Origin: Dryas octopetala
Taxonomy: Eukaryota > Streptophyta > Magnoliopsida > Rosales > Rosaceae
DNA length: 64,000 bases
NCBI GenBank assembly: GCA_963921425.1
Contig: OY992837.1
Span: forward strand, 9,025,896-9,089,895
Direction of reading: 5' to 3'
Part shown: one piece after another, positions 23,237-36,095 of the stretch
Layout of the letters: the number at the start of each line of letters is the position of its first letter
Numbering within the stretch: position 1 is the stretch's first letter
Notes under the pieces: generated by a model
Seen by the model: the letters and a program-made list of their open reading frames with translations, nothing else
What the model was told of the DNA's origin: nothing
Databases searched by the model: none
Position numbers and translations under genes: made by a program

Positions 23237-23991
23237 AAGACGAGCTCACGAGATTTTATAGAACATTTTTCGGACCTCAAAATTAATTTTGGTAAGTTAT
23301 TTGAATTTTAAGTGATTTCGGCGAGTTATTGAGGAACAATAAAAATTAGGAAAGACTCAGTCTTGTTAGAAAAGTCTCGGGTCAATGAACGCATAGACGC
23401 AAATGAAATGTGTTTTTTTTTTTTTTTTTTTTTTTCTTTTCTCTTTCCTTTTTTTTTTTTTTTCTTTCCTTCTTTGCCTAGCACTCGTAGTGATCCAGTA
23501 GATATTTTTAGGCAAAGTAATATATAATACTCCAAGAATAATATATCCAATAATGCTAGTTGTCCCACATTTGTATCCCACCTGATGTGTCCTTACTTTA
23601 CTAGAAGGGTATTTCCTTTTTCTTTTTTAGGTTTTATTTTCTAGTTTTTAGTATCCAACGTATGAATTCTATGTAAGATGGTATGAAATTGTGATATAAA
23701 AATGTGGTAAATGTAGCATTACTGTAATATATCATTTGAATGAATAAAGCACAAAGGCTTCAAATTCCAGCAAAATGTAAAGCAAGCTGCAAGCCAAGCA
23801 TATCGTTCTTGTTGTCTAAAACTGAATACAGCTGCTCTCCAATCTTCCCTTTCTCTCTCCAGTATTCATTTTCTTTTCTCCTCCCTCAGTTCTCATGCGA
23901 TAACATTTCTCTTTCTCTCTCCAATCCCTCCCTCCCCCCTCACTCCTCCCTCCTCTCTCCCTAATCTCTTCTCTCTCATCTCTCTCTCTCT

Positions 23992-23993
<2 letters not shown>

Positions 23994-24032
<39 letters not shown>

Positions 24033-24034
24033 CC
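23994..24034 (+). repeat. (CCCTCA)n hexamer array
   Basis: About seven consecutive CCCTCA units lie inside the MULE copy A interior. The unit differs from the plant telomere repeat. Confidence 0.85.
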
Positions 24035-24446
24035 CCTCCCCGATCTCCTTCTCTTCCGGAGCTCCTCTCCCTTCGGCGACGGCGACCTCTTTCTGCCCAA
24101 TCTCTTCTCTCCCTTCGGCGACGGCGGCCTTCTCTCCCTCCAATCTCTGCCTCCATTTGGTCTCTACGCCAAATTTCGACCAAATTTAGAGAAATTTAAC
24201 TAAAATGTACTTGGAGCATTTTCGAAATTTCGGGCAAAATTTAAGCGAAATTTCGTCGAAATTTTTACGAAAAATAACGGATGTGTGATAAAATTTCGGA
24301 ATCCCAAAAAAACGAAAATTTCACTCCTTGTCTCTACCCAATAATAACCAATAGTATTCGATGTGTTTATTGCATGCGTACTAACACGTGCAAAATCTAG
24401 CAATTTGAATTTGTCTTATCAAAGGTGAGTGAGGTTTTTTTAACGA

Positions 24447-24786
24447 GTTAATTACACTTACACTTTATGAGGTTTATCGTCTTTTCACATATATTCTCTG
24501 GGGTTTCAAAAATTATACATACACTCCCTGAGGTTTCAAAACTATTGTATATAACCCCCTATAAGAGAAAAAAAATAAATAAACAAAAAAGAAAATATTT
24601 GTATTGAAGTTGACTATTTCATCCTTTAGCATGTCTTTTTACATAATTTCTTATCATTTTTTGTCTCACTATAGAGGGTTATATGCAACAGTTTTGAAAC
24701 CTTAGAGGATGTATATGTAATTATTAAAACTTCATGGAATGTATATGAAAAAACGATAAACCTAAGAAGGTGTAAGTGTAATTAAC
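24447..24786. mobile_element. MITE with GTTAATTACACTTAC ends (copy 1), 340 bp
   Basis: The left end is GTTAATTACACTTACAC and the right end is GTGTAAGTGTAATTAAC, perfect inverted repeats of about 17 bp. The arms remain complementary well inside (GAGGTTTATCGTC against GATAAACCT), so transcripts would form a hairpin. A second copy of the same family lies at 38181-38546. Confidence 0.85.
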
Positions 24787-24992
24787 CCTTTTTTTAACTC
24801 TAGTATGCCGAGTAACATATACTTATGGATATTTTAATTAAATAGTCCTATTTAATACAACTTAAGCTTTTTTGATTCCCCTCCCAAAAACTTACTTTAC
24901 TAGCTCTTTATAATGTTTTTTTTTTTGGCCACTAGCTCTTTATAATGTTAAATGTTGATAACGCCCTTTAAATTTTTGTTACTGTAGTTTTT

Positions 24993-24997
<5 letters not shown>

Positions 24998-25041
<44 letters not shown>
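24998..25041 (+). repeat. (CT)n microsatellite
   Basis: More than 20 consecutive CT units, about 650 bp upstream of the first invertase TATA box. Confidence 0.85.
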
Positions 25042-25043
<2 letters not shown>

Positions 25044-25696
25044 TCCTCTTTCCCCAGCCATAGCAGAAACACCATGCTTAATCTTACTCAACTTACAGAT
25101 TTCTTCCTCCATGTGGATTATTTATAGTTGTTTCATTTGCAGATCCTTGTAGGATATTCTTTTATAGAAGAGTTCTTCGTTAAAATCCAAATTCAATTGC
25201 AGATTTGTTTTCCATAACCCACCTGCTATTCTCGCACCACCAGCCTCAACCCAGCACCACCAGATCCAACAACAATCCCAAATCCGAGCGCATCACCAGA
25301 TTCGAGCCCACCGCAGATCCAAAATTGCGCCCACCGCAGATTCGAGCCCTCCCTCCCTCAACCAACAACTTCCCGCTCGCCCACGACATTAATAAATTAA
25401 TAAATATTATATTTTCGATCCATGAACTCTATGAAGTGTACACGTTGATCCATACAAAACAAAAAGAAAAAATTAAAAAAAGTAGAAACTTCCTCATTCT
25501 AATGGGAAATAGAAACTTCTTTAATTACTTTTTTTTTTTGTCTTTGGAAAAGTTCTTTAATTACTTAATAGCAATACTCTTTCCATGTATATTAACCGCC
25601 CCACGATTATTAAGAAAGTTTATCTAAATCCATTCCTTATTATTCTCGATACCTACCAACATCACCATCATCATCATCACTATTCCTCTCTCCCCT

Positions 25697-25703
25697 TATA
25701 AAA
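25697..25703 (+). promoter_or_regulatory. TATA box of invertase gene 1
   Basis: TATAAAA lies about 200 bp upstream of the ATG at 25905. The intervening leader contains a (TC)n tract at about 25755-25793. Confidence 0.6.
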
Positions 25704-25750
25704 ACTTGGTTTCCTCCTCCTCCTCTTGTCTACCGCCACCACATTACCTT

Positions 25751-25800
<50 letters not shown>

Positions 25801-25904
25801 ACTTTTTCTATAAACATCATAACCCCAACCCTTATTTCATTACAAAATCAATCCCTTCCATTTCATTTTTCGAATCTCTCTGCTTCTTGTCTAAGTTTTG
25901 ATCG

Positions 25905-28900
25905 ATGGGTATCTCAAAACAAATGCTTCCACTTTGTTTAGTTGCTTGGTGTTGTGTTTTTGTGATCGTAAACGACATTAATGGAGTGGAAGCGTCACAC
26001 AAGGTCTACCCGGAGTTTCAGTCTCTGGCTGCCGTGAGCGTCAAGCAAGTCCACAGAACTGCCTTTCACTTTCAACCTCCCAAACACTGGATTAACGGTA
26101 CATATATATATTCTCAACAAATTAATTTATATCATATAACTTTTCATTTATATTATTAAAATGATCAAGTTTAATTGGTTTTGTGATTTTCATGCTACGT
26201 ACTGTGTGTTTTGGCTATCTTGGTTTTTTTTTTTTTTTTTTAATTTGGTTTTTCGGTATACCTTAAACTTAAGTTAGCCCCTGTTTGGTTCTCTAATTTA
26301 CGTGTAATTTTTTCCGATCAAATCGTTCTCAATTACTAAGTTCAAGTTATTTATTTGAAAATTTTTACATATATAGCAGTTCATAATTGGAAATAGATAA
26401 AAAACTATTGATATGATTTATTCAAAAATTATTGTATCAGTTTGTGACCCGATATGCATTTACGGTCGTAATTAATTATATAATATATATTTGATGAATC
26501 TTGGATTCGAGCTAGCCATGCATGCAATATATGCCCTCCAGATTTTCAGGGTTTAATATATTCCAGATCGAGTTGAGATCTCATGTCTCCAAATTATCGG
26601 TCTCTTAATTGATATATTTAATTACCTCACCATAATATTTTTTTTCCCTTTTTTTTTTTAGGTCCATTGACTTTAAGTACCAAATTATAATATTTTTTCA
26701 TTTCAACTACTAAAACATTTATGTCATTTCACTTTAGGTACTAAATTTTAGTTTAGGTACCAACTTTAAAAAACATGGTTATATCAAACTTTAACTGTCT
26801 AATAATCATAACTTTTTTATTGATTTGTTGTTTTTTCAATATTTGCAAGGTTTAAACTTTAATGTTTAGTCTTTGGTAATAGGACTTCATCCCCCAAACC
26901 TAAATCAAAATTATGAAACCCTTAAAAATTTTGATTTTTTATAAATTTTAAATAGTCACAACTGTGACTGTTCGACAATTACAACTGTAACTGTTCGACA
27001 GTCACAACTGTATAACAAACTGATTTGTGACCTAATCCAAAATGTTTTACTCTAGTTAGTACCTAAACTAAAAAAAATTTGTGTCTTGCTGCTTTACTAA
27101 AAAGTTATTGATATTTGGTATTTAATTCTAATTTTCTATTTTTTTTTTCGGTTAAAAGAAACAATATATGAAGAGTTTTGGTATATTTTACAGGCATTAT
27201 AATCTTTTGCCATCATCTAAGATCTCTAGGTTTTTTATTTTATTTTATTTTTTGTATTTTTGTAGTTTGATACAATAAAGGAAATAGAAATATATATATA
27301 GGTCCCTTTAAGTGTGAGATTCTATAAATAATTTTATTTGTGGGATCTTTTATAGTGCTCACTCTATATAATATTTCAACTATCTGAACGATTTAACTAA
27401 TTTTTTGCAAAAATGATCTATATAGAGATTTAAAAAATAGACGGTTCGGATTATTGAAAAACTACATGGAGTGTGCCCATCCGCTCTATCCCATATTTAA
27501 CACTAAATGTGGGATCCCACACTTGATCCACCCTTGAAGCTCCTTGTATATATATATATGTAAAGAAAAAACTTGAAAGGCTGTCATATTATGATTGCAA
27601 CATTGCTAGCTAGCTGTTGCTTGTCTTATATATGCAATTTACCATCCCACATCCACTAAGTAGTACTTGACCTAAATCTTTCTCTCTGGTCCTAATTAAT
27701 TAATTAGGTATTATTGGTATCCATAGTTGGGGACCAGTGTCCTTATTTTATTAATCTGGGATACCTTTCTTATTGGATTTTGTTGTGACCTACTTATTTG
27801 CAAACTTACAAATAAATATCAATGCGGATGATGACACATTCTGTGAATTCGACATGCATGATGATGGAAACATCAAATGAGGTATTCCATAAAATGATCA
27901 ATCCATGCATGCATGCATGGACCATCTTGGCAGGCCCAGCCAATTGGTTGTTGAAAGGTCCTGACTCCTGAGGGATCAACATCTGTGTCACATATTTATT
28001 AATTAAATTCACATATTCAAAATTTATATCGGTCATTTAATACAATGTTGTGGAAAATAGCTGGAGAGTTCAGAGCACACAGGCTTCATGTGGTATTTGA
28101 CAAGTACTCTGGTGGTGGTCAGGTGGTGTAATGATTCAGTATGAGTATTTCTCATTTTCTCCTGATGTTCCAGATCTGCCTCATCATGTTATTCTTTCTG
28201 AAGTTCTGAAAATCGACAGTTAAATCGTCATAGCATATATTTGTTATACCTTAAATATTGAATTATATTAATTTTTTAATATATTCCTATATCTTCTTCT
28301 AGTAATTACCTAACTGACTTTTTTTTATTTAATTTGTCTTTTTCCTTTCCATGGCGGCCCATAAACGATTACAGACCCCAATGGTGAGTCACAGTCTCAC
28401 AGAGTCTTTCTTTCAACTAATAATTTTAATTTTAATTAAGTGCTTAATTAGTTAATTGCCCTCTTAATTTGTCCTTGTTGGATTTGAACAGGACCCATGT
28501 ATTTCAATGGTCTGTACCACTTATTCTACCAGTACAATCCCAAGGGTGCTGTGTGGGGCAACATTGTTTGGGCCCATTCAGTATCCAAGGATCTGATAAA
28601 TTGGGAAGCCCTTGAGCCCGCCATATATCCATCGAAGCCCTTTGACATAAATGGATGTTGGTCCGGGTCCGCTACCGTTCTCCCCGGTAACAAGCCCATC
28701 ATCCTCTACACCGGGCTTGACACCCAAAAACGCCAGGTCCAAAACTACGCTGTGCCAGCAAATTTGTCCGACCCATACCTACGTGAATGGGTCAAGCCCG
28801 ACAACAACCCGCTCGTCGTTCCGAGCCCGGACATGAACATATCCGCATTCCGTGACCCAACAACTGCTTGGTGGGGAAATGGGCATTGGAAGATGTTGGT

Positions 28901-30738
28901 GGGTGGCAAAAGGAAGCATAGAGGGATGGCCCATTTGTACAGGAGCAAGGATTTCGTCTATTGGGTCAAGGCCCATCACCCGCTCCACTCTGCACCGGAT
29001 ACGGGTATGTGGGAGTGCCCGGATTTTTACCCGGTTTCATTGAGTGACAAAGTCGGAGTGGACACATCCAAAGTTGGTGTGGGTGTTAAACATGTTTTGA
29101 AAGTGAGCCTTGATGAGACAAGGTATGAGTACTACACAGTTGGAACATATTCTCCTAAGAAAGATAAGTATGTTCCTGATAAAGCATTGGTGGATGGATG
29201 GTCCGGGTTGAGATATGATTATGGGAATTTTTATGCTTCCAAGACTTTCTTTGATGCTGCCAAGAATAGGAGGATTTTGTGGGGTTGGGCTAATGAGTCT
29301 GATACATCTAAAGATGATTCTGCCAAAGGATGGGCTGGAATTCAGGTAACATGTAATTTGTTGATTCAGGGTTTAGGGTTTAGCAATTTTTACTTATCAT
29401 ATTAATCAAATCTCCCATAGAGGTGGGTTAATGCGAAAACTTATATATATAAGTGGGTTTCATTTCTTATCATTTAATAAAAATTTACATGTAATGAGTA
29501 TTAGAGTATATAAACCTACTCGATCTCTCTCAAAATGTGGGCACGTAGGAGAATATTGTAAGTTTTTATTCGTTTTTAAAAGATGTGGTTACTAATGTGA
29601 TTAATAAATGTGGTAGATCTTGTAGACTCTTTTTCATTTTTCATTTTGTTTAAGCATTTTTCTTTTGCTGATATATTAAAACGTTTTTTTTTTTTTTGGG
29701 TGTTAATATTTTGTGCAGACAATTCCAAGGGTGGTGTGGCTCAATCCTGATGGGAAACAATTGCTACAATGGCCTATTGAAGAATTGGAAACTTTGAGGG
29801 GGCAAAAGGTCCAGATGAACAATCAAAATCTCCAGCTGGGAAATCATTTTGAAGTCAAAGGAATAAGTGCTGCTCAGGCCGATGTTGAAGTCACCTTCTC
29901 ATTTCCTAGCTTGGACAAAGCAGAGGAGTTTGACCCTAGCTGGGCCAAACTGGATGCCCAACAACTCTGTGGGCTGAAGGACTCAAACGTTCAAGGTGGA
30001 ATTGGACCATTTGGGCTCTTGACGTTGGCTTCACAAAACCTAGAGGAATTCACTCCTGTCTTCTTTAGGATATTTAAATCTAAAGAGAAGCATGTGGTTC
30101 TCATGTGCTCTGATGCAAGAAGGTCTGTCCTTGCTCTTAAGTTTCTTTACCTAGTAATGATATATGAACCATATTGTACTTGTACCAGGTGTGACTCACT
30201 TGTTGAGATGAGTCCTATCTCTATTAGTGATGTTGCACCCGTACGGTACGTACCAGTACAAAAATGTGATTCAAATAGTTTTGTTGTTTTTTAACTAATC
30301 ACCATCCAATTTTTATTTTTATTTTTTTAACTTCATGGGGTGGGACATGCAGTTCCTCTTTGAGGCCGTTTGGTATCAAATTGTATAGGCCATCATTTGC
30401 TGGCTTTGTAGATGTAGATTTATCAGATAAGAAGCTTTCCCTCAGGAGTTTGGTATGTACTTTGAACCCCTCAATTAATTTGTAATTATTTTATTAATTA
30501 TTTACTAATAATATTTGTTCTTCATTTTCTTTTCTTCTTTAATTTATTGCAGATTGATCATTCTGTTGTTGAAAGTTTTGGAGCTGGAGGAAAAACTTGC
30601 ATCACATCCAGGGTTTATCCTAGTCTAGCAGTTCACGATGGTGCTCACTTGTATGTGTTCAACAATGGGACTGAGGCTGTTACTGTAGAGAGTCTCAATG
30701 CATGGAGTATGAATGTTCCTCAGAAGATGAACAATTAG
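25905..30738 (+). CDS. Cell-wall invertase-like beta-fructosidase, gene 1 (GH32)
   Basis: Six exons (25905-26097, 28375-28383, 28492-29345, 29719-30122, 30353-30452, 30553-30738) close in frame to 581 aa. Exon 2 is the classic 9-nt invertase mini-exon encoding the centre of NDPNG. The first 27 or so residues form a signal peptide, implying secretion to the cell wall. GH32 catalytic residues are present: nucleophile Asp65 in NDPNG, Asp189 in FRDP, acid/base Glu242 in WECPDF. The Pro in WECP marks the cell-wall rather than vacuolar class. The residue matching Asp239 of Arabidopsis cwINV1 is Ser (TYSPKKDK, about 288), while the Lys242 equivalent is kept. Loss of that Asp is linked to fructan exohydrolases and poor sucrose use, so calling it an invertase is provisional. 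It is a tandem neighbour of gene 2. The 2.3-kb first intron is AT-rich. Confidence 0.94.
26641..27090. repeat. Possible foldback MITE in invertase 1 intron 1
   Basis: TTTAAGTACCAAATTATAAT and TTTAGGTACTAAATTTTAGT near the left are loosely complementary to TTAGTACCTAAACTAAAAA near 27056. The arms are imperfect and I could not find a target duplication. Confidence 0.3.
28375..28383 (+). other. 9-nt mini-exon of invertase gene 1
   Basis: ACCCCAATG between CAG and GTGAGT, in phase with flanking exons that end AACG and begin GACCC. It encodes Asp-Pro-Asn of the catalytic NDPNG motif. This is one of the smallest known plant exons and is diagnostic of the family. Confidence 0.93.
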
Positions 30739-31487
30739 ATTTAGGGTATGGTAGAGCAGAGAATATGGCCATTTAGAATGTAATTTAATTTTCTTGTTTA
30801 AATAATTAGCCTGAGCTAGGCATGCATGCATGCAATAAGGATGTACCATTCATGGCATTGGTCATGGTTTAGTTTTATGTGGTGGTTGTAGATCGACATT
30901 CCTTGAGGCGCCTTTTCTAGAACCTGCTCGTTATTGTTCTACTTTTTTTTTTTTTTTGGAAAAGAGATCTAAATTTGAGAGACATTTCGCGCGTGAAGAT
31001 AAATATTACTAAAACAAGAATCAAATTTGTTTTCTCTGTTAATTCTAATTGATTGCAAGCGACAAACCTGGCGTTTATATACAAAAGAATAAACTAATAA
31101 AGGTAAGATAGAAAAATTAAACGAAATAATGAAGAAAGTAATCAAGCAATCAAGGAAATCAATTAAAGAGACAATGAAGGCATGATTAATGAGGAAGCCA
31201 ACGGCCCTTTAATTAACAGTTTCCACATTAAAGGAAATAATGAATTAAGTAATCAAACAATTAAGAAAATCAATTAAATTAAGAAAGAATAAAGGCATGA
31301 TTAATATGACTAGGTGTAAACCCAAAACTCCAAAAGTCCAAAGTCCAAACCCAATCCTTATTCTTCTCGGCATCCACACCACACCATCACTTGTTCCCAC
31401 GATCTCACTATACTCCTTATGCTCACAGCCACCCACTTCCCTCCCTTGCCAAGTCTCGCTGCGCTTAAAATAGACGATCCCAACCCC
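30739..31487. other. Spacer between tandem invertase genes
   Basis: It holds the gene 1 3' UTR and gene 2 promoter. A diverged direct duplication of about 80 bp lies at 31119-31198 and 31233-31310 (both with AATCAATTAA and AAGGCATGATTAAT). No coding exon is seen. Confidence 0.6.
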
Positions 31488-31494
31488 TATATAT
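31488..31494 (+). promoter_or_regulatory. TATA box of invertase gene 2
   Basis: TATATAT in CCCCTATATATCCCCG lies 60 bp upstream of the ATG at 31554, implying a short leader of about 30 nt. Confidence 0.6.
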
Positions 31495-31553
31495 CCCCGC
31501 CTTTCTGAACCGAATTCTGTAATTCCTTTTAATTTTCTCTGCATGTTCCATTA

Positions 31554-34500
31554 ATGGAGTTTATAAAGAAGTTCGTTTCGGCTTTTTTATTTGTTGCTTG
31601 TCTCTTTTTGATAAACAATAACAATGGAGTCGAAGCGTCGCACAAGATTTACTCCCGGCTTCAGAATGTTATGGCGCCCGCTCAGGTGCAACCACTCCAC
31701 AGACCTGCGTATCACTTTCGACCTCCAAAGCACTGGATCAACGGTAACATCTTTATAAATTAATCCACCATGCATTAATGTATAAGCTAGTATTGTATTC
31801 ATTCATATTCATTCCTAATTTTCTTCTAGTTGATTACGAACTTCACTCACTTCCTTTTATTTTCCTTTTCCATGGTGGTCAATTAATAATCCAACAATTA
31901 ACGAGGACAGACCCAAATGGTGAGTACTCTTTTTCAATATTAAACTCTTACTGAGTACGTACTGCTATATTCATTAAATTTGTCTGTCAAATTTTATTCA
32001 TCAAACAAATGATGATGTGTCAATGTCTCGTTTTGTTCAAATCTAACATATATTCATACTGACACATTAATTATTTTGTGAACAATTATTTGATGATACG
32101 ATCCTTGTTGAATTTGAACAGGACCCATGTATTTCAATGGTATCTACCACTTGTTCTACCAGTACAATCCCAAGGGTTCAGTGTGGGGAAACATTGTGTG
32201 GGCCCATTCAGTATCCAAAGATATGATCAGTTGGGAAGCCGTAGAACATGCCATATGGCCATCCAAGCCCTTCGACATAAACGGGTGTTGGTCCGGGTCT
32301 ACCACCATTCTCCCGGGCAACAGGCCCATCATGCTCTACACGGGGCTCGACCCGCTAAAGCGCCAGGTCCAAAACTATGCCGTTCCGAAGAATGAGTCCG
32401 ACCCGTATCTTCGCGAATGGATCAAACCCGGCGACAACCCGCTGGTGGTTCCTAGCCAGGAAATGAACGTGAGCGAGTTCCGTGACCCGACAACCGCTTG
32501 GTGGCACAATGGGCATTGGAGGATGTCTGTGGGTGGCAAGAGGCAGGGGAAGCTTAGAGGGATGGCTTATTTGTATAGGAGTATTGATTTCAAGTACTGG
32601 GTCAAGGCCAAGCACCCACTCCACTCCGCCCCGAATACGGGTATGTGGGAATGCCCCGACTTCTTTCCGTTAGCAATAAATGGCGCCAAAATTGGATTGG
32701 ACACATCTAAGGTTGGGCCCGATGTTAAGCATCTTTTCAAAGTGAGCCTCGACCTAACTAGGTACGATATGTTCTGAAATGTGCAATCACGTGTCAAACC
32801 CAACAGTCACACGTATTATCACTTTAACAAATATAAATTTTCCCTTAGCGCAACTTCGTTTGGATGCTTTTACTTTAGTAACATTTTATATAACCTTTTA
32901 TTTTATTTTGATATTTATATTTAATATTTTAGGTTCGAGTACTACACCCTTGGAAAATATGACCCAGATGATGATAAATATACGCCTGACAGTGACATGG
33001 TGGATAACAACCAAGGATTGAGATTCGATTATGGGAATTTTTACGCGTCGAAAACGTTCTTTGATCCTTCAAAGAATAGGAGGATTTTGTGGGGGTGGGC
33101 TAATGAGTCTGATACAGCTGACGATGATTCTGCTAAGGGATGGGCTGGAATTCAGTCAATTCCCAGGGAGATCTGGCTCAATCCTGATGGGAAACAAGTA
33201 GTACAATGGCCTATTGGAGAACTAGACACATTGAGGGACCAAAAGGTCGACTTGAACAATCAAAATCTCCAACAGGGAAAGCATGTTGAAGTTAAAGGAA
33301 TTAGTACTCCTGCCCAGGTTTGATCCTCTCAATTAACATGGTCTCTCCTAAAATAATTTCATTTTCTGAAGAAGTTTATACAAATTTCTTAGAAGATATA
33401 TGACATGTTATGATACAAACTAATAAATTCCACCTAATAAATAGTATTGATCGACAATATAATAATATAACATATATATCAAATTATCTAACAATAAATA
33501 TTCCGCTATACATGCAGGCCGATGTTGAAGTTACCTTCTCGGTGGGGAGCTTGGACAAAGCCGAGCCTTTCGACCCTAGCTGGGAAAAAATGGATGCGAA
33601 AACAGTCTGTAGTCTAAGGGGTTCAAACGTTCCAGGTGGCGTTGGGCCATTTGGGCTCTTGACATTAGCTTCAGCAAACCTAGAGGAATTCACTCCTGTC
33701 TTCTTTAGGGTTTTCAAAAAAGACAACAAGCATAAGGTTCTCATGTGCTCGGATGCAAGATAGTACGTCTTATTTTCCTATAACTTCTAAATTCAGTATA
33801 ATCACCATGCAATTACGTACAAATACTGCTAAATTAAGGATCACATTTGTTTACCACAATTTAATTAATGTGACAATTGATTTGTTAAATTACAGGTTGT
33901 AGTGATCATTAATTAATAAGTACATATCAATTATCATATTGATTATGTGATCAATTAACTAGCTAGCTAGGCAATACAAAATTAGAAATGTGGGCACTGT
34001 TTTAGTATTTTCCTAGAATTATTCGTTTAATTTTTTCCATTTGGAAACCTACTAATTAACTTTTTGGGGTTTTCCCCATTTGGATGGGACAGTGCCTCTT
34101 TGAGACCGTTTGATATCAAATTGTATCGACCATCATTTGCTGGCTTTGTAGATGTAGATTTAGCTGATAAGAAGTTTACCCTCAGGAGTTTGGTACGTAC
34201 TTTGAACCCTTTCAATTTCTTTCTCAATTTATTGATTAATTAATTACTAATAATAATTTTTTTTGTTCTTGAATCGCACGCATGCAGATTGATAATTCGG
34301 TTGTTGAAAGTTTCGGATTAGGAGGGAAAATATGCATCTTATCTAGGGTTTATCCCACTATAGCTATTAACAATGCAGCTCACTTGTATGTGTTCAACAA
34401 TGGGACTGAGCCTGTTACTGTACAGACCCTCTCCGCATGGAATATGAAAGCTCCTAGCAAGATGAACGAAAACATTAGTGATAATACTCCTTCAGCTTGA
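31554..34500 (+). CDS. Cell-wall invertase-like beta-fructosidase, gene 2 (GH32)
   Basis: Seven exons (31554-31743, 31911-31919, 32122-32761, 32933-33317, 33518-33762, 34093-34192, 34288-34500) close in frame to 593 aa. The mini-exon ACCCAAATG again encodes Asp-Pro-Asn. The 28-30 N-terminal residues form a signal peptide. Catalytic Asp64 (NDPNG), Asp188 (FRDP) and Glu243 (WECPDF) are present. It shares most of its sequence with gene 1, but gene 2 has an intron after DLTR and another before ADVEVTF, while gene 1 has only an intron after GWAGIQ in this stretch. Here the cwINV1 Asp239 equivalent is kept (KYDPDDDK, about residue 290) and the Lys242 equivalent is Asp. It may therefore retain sucrose cleavage better than gene 1, though with one altered partner. 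It ends with a longer tail ([11 protein letters not shown]). Confidence 0.94.
31911..31919 (+). other. 9-nt mini-exon of invertase gene 2
   Basis: ACCCAAATG sits between GGACAG and GTGAGT and completes the NDPNG motif across two introns. Confidence 0.93.
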
Positions 34501-35217
34501 TCGATCGAGGATGCAAAATACTTATTAATGCTTAATTGGTTGAATTTATTAATAATTTGCCCGATCGAGCTGTAGGCGACAGGGAGATCGATCAATCGAC
34601 CGTAATCGGCATGATATGCTATGCCTTGTTGCAGATGAGGGGATTTTGGAAGACAATACCAAGAGAATTTGTTTAACCTTTTCATGTTCTTTTAGAATAC
34701 GGAGAAATAAATGAGATAACGTACCACTTAGAGTAGTGGGGGAGAAAAAGAAGTTTTCTCTTTTTTTTTTTTTTTCCCCTATTTCTGAAGCGTTTGTATT
34801 ATACTATTAATTGACGTACTGTTGTTCAATTCAAATATTTTATGTTAACATTTTTATTTGATAAGGGTACGTACTTTCATATTTTACAAAACTTGCACCA
34901 AACGGAAAAATTCTGGTTTTATATAAGTCTAGAGTTTAAGGCGAAGTTCTTAATTTCATGGGATGCCGGGTGCATGTCCTATATATATACATGTGAGTTA
35001 CACCTTATTGTGAAAGGAGATCGACCCCATAAGTCATGCTCCATAGAAGAACTTCTTGTGTGGTCGGAGGCATTCATGTTGTTGCAGTGTAATGGAGACG
35101 TTAGCATCTTTTGTTAAAATTGTTTGCAGTAATGTTGTACGTATTAACAATTCTTATCTCCTAAAATGTAACAAGTGATTTTTCATGTTAATGGCTAGAT
35201 GAAGAAATTTTTCCATG

Positions 35218-35376
35218 TAACCGTAACACCACGTGACGTTGTGACTAATTCACTCAAATTAAAGCACGTATAGGAACATTAATATCTAAACCTTTAAACT
35301 ATAAAAATTACCCTTAAAATCGTACACGTATTATAATCTGAGTGTATTGATCTTACTGCCACGTGATATTACGGTC
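35218..35376. mobile_element. MITE with ACCGTAATATCA-like ends (copy 2)
   Basis: The left end TAACCGTAACACCACGTGACG and the right end GCCACGTGATATTACGGTCA form inverted repeats. They match the termini of the element at 21457-21598, supporting a repeated family. Confidence 0.6.
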
Positions 35377-36095
35377 ACACACAATTATTTTTTAAAAATT
35401 GATCCATGATCCACTTGCAAGTCGAATTTGCTTAACAATATTTTACCATATTTTAATTAACAACACGCACATAAAGGGATCATGATCCTCTCCTAATCAC
35501 CTAACTAATCTTTTAATCTTGACAATTTATTAATATTCTATGACTAAAAAATAAGTTTCTCATTTTTTTTACTATGCTACACCAAAACAATGTCGTTTTG
35601 TGCAAAACCTAATATTCACACTTCATCTTTTTCGCATACTCCGGCCTTTACACGTTTTTTGGCTTGTGAAAGTTGGAAATCGAAGTGCAGTGGGTAAGTT
35701 TGGTCACGGCAGCCGAGACCCTACCAAATCCAACAACCACCGTGCTAAAAATACAAGCGCTTCTTCTCTTGCTTAGTTGCATATTGATGATATGCTCACT
35801 TATTGGGATCTTGAGATTTTTCTTATGTTGTTTGCTGTGGTAATTTTCTCTGTGTGTTGGATATAGATAGCAAAAGATTAGTCTCACTGTGAGTTCTTTA
35901 TGGGCCTCCCAAATACTGCACATTTTCCAATTATTAATTCTTAATTTGGTTTCATATTGGATTTTTAACTTTTCTGTGCCGTGATGCAATTGATGTTGTG
36001 AGGAGGTTGCACATATCTCGCAAAGAGGTTTTGGTCTCAAGATCTTTAGCAGAGCCCTAGCTTCCTTATGGTGTTGGGTTTAGGTGAAATTTGAC

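Larger units (their letters stand above)
22473..24330. mobile_element. Non-autonomous MULE, 1,858 bp (copy A)
   Basis: The element is bounded by a perfect 10-bp target duplication TCTCTACCCA (22463-22472 and 24331-24340). Its ends read AAGAGTAAAATTTCGG and, inverted, CAAGGAGTGAAATTTTCG. The subterminal sequence is full of TTTCG/CGAAA motifs. A block at about 22560-22705 matches, in reverse complement, about 41620-41760 of the element at 40808-41862. The interior holds a pyrimidine-rich, GC-richer stretch (23830-24150) with CTTCGGCGACGGCG repeats and a (CCCTCA)n run. No transposase frame was seen. The duplication length fits Mutator-like elements. Confidence 0.8.

Noticed and set aside
23994-24034. 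(CCCTCA)n as an interstitial telomere
   Set aside because: The plant telomere unit is CCCTAAA; this hexamer differs and lies in a low-complexity transposon interior.
16883-25700. A hidden multi-exon gene in the long spacer
   Set aside because: I looked for splice-linked conserved fragments on both strands and found none beyond the retroelement fossil.
35648-36040. 130-codon minus-strand frame
   Set aside because: No recognisable motif, low-complexity content and no adjacent exon or promoter signal.
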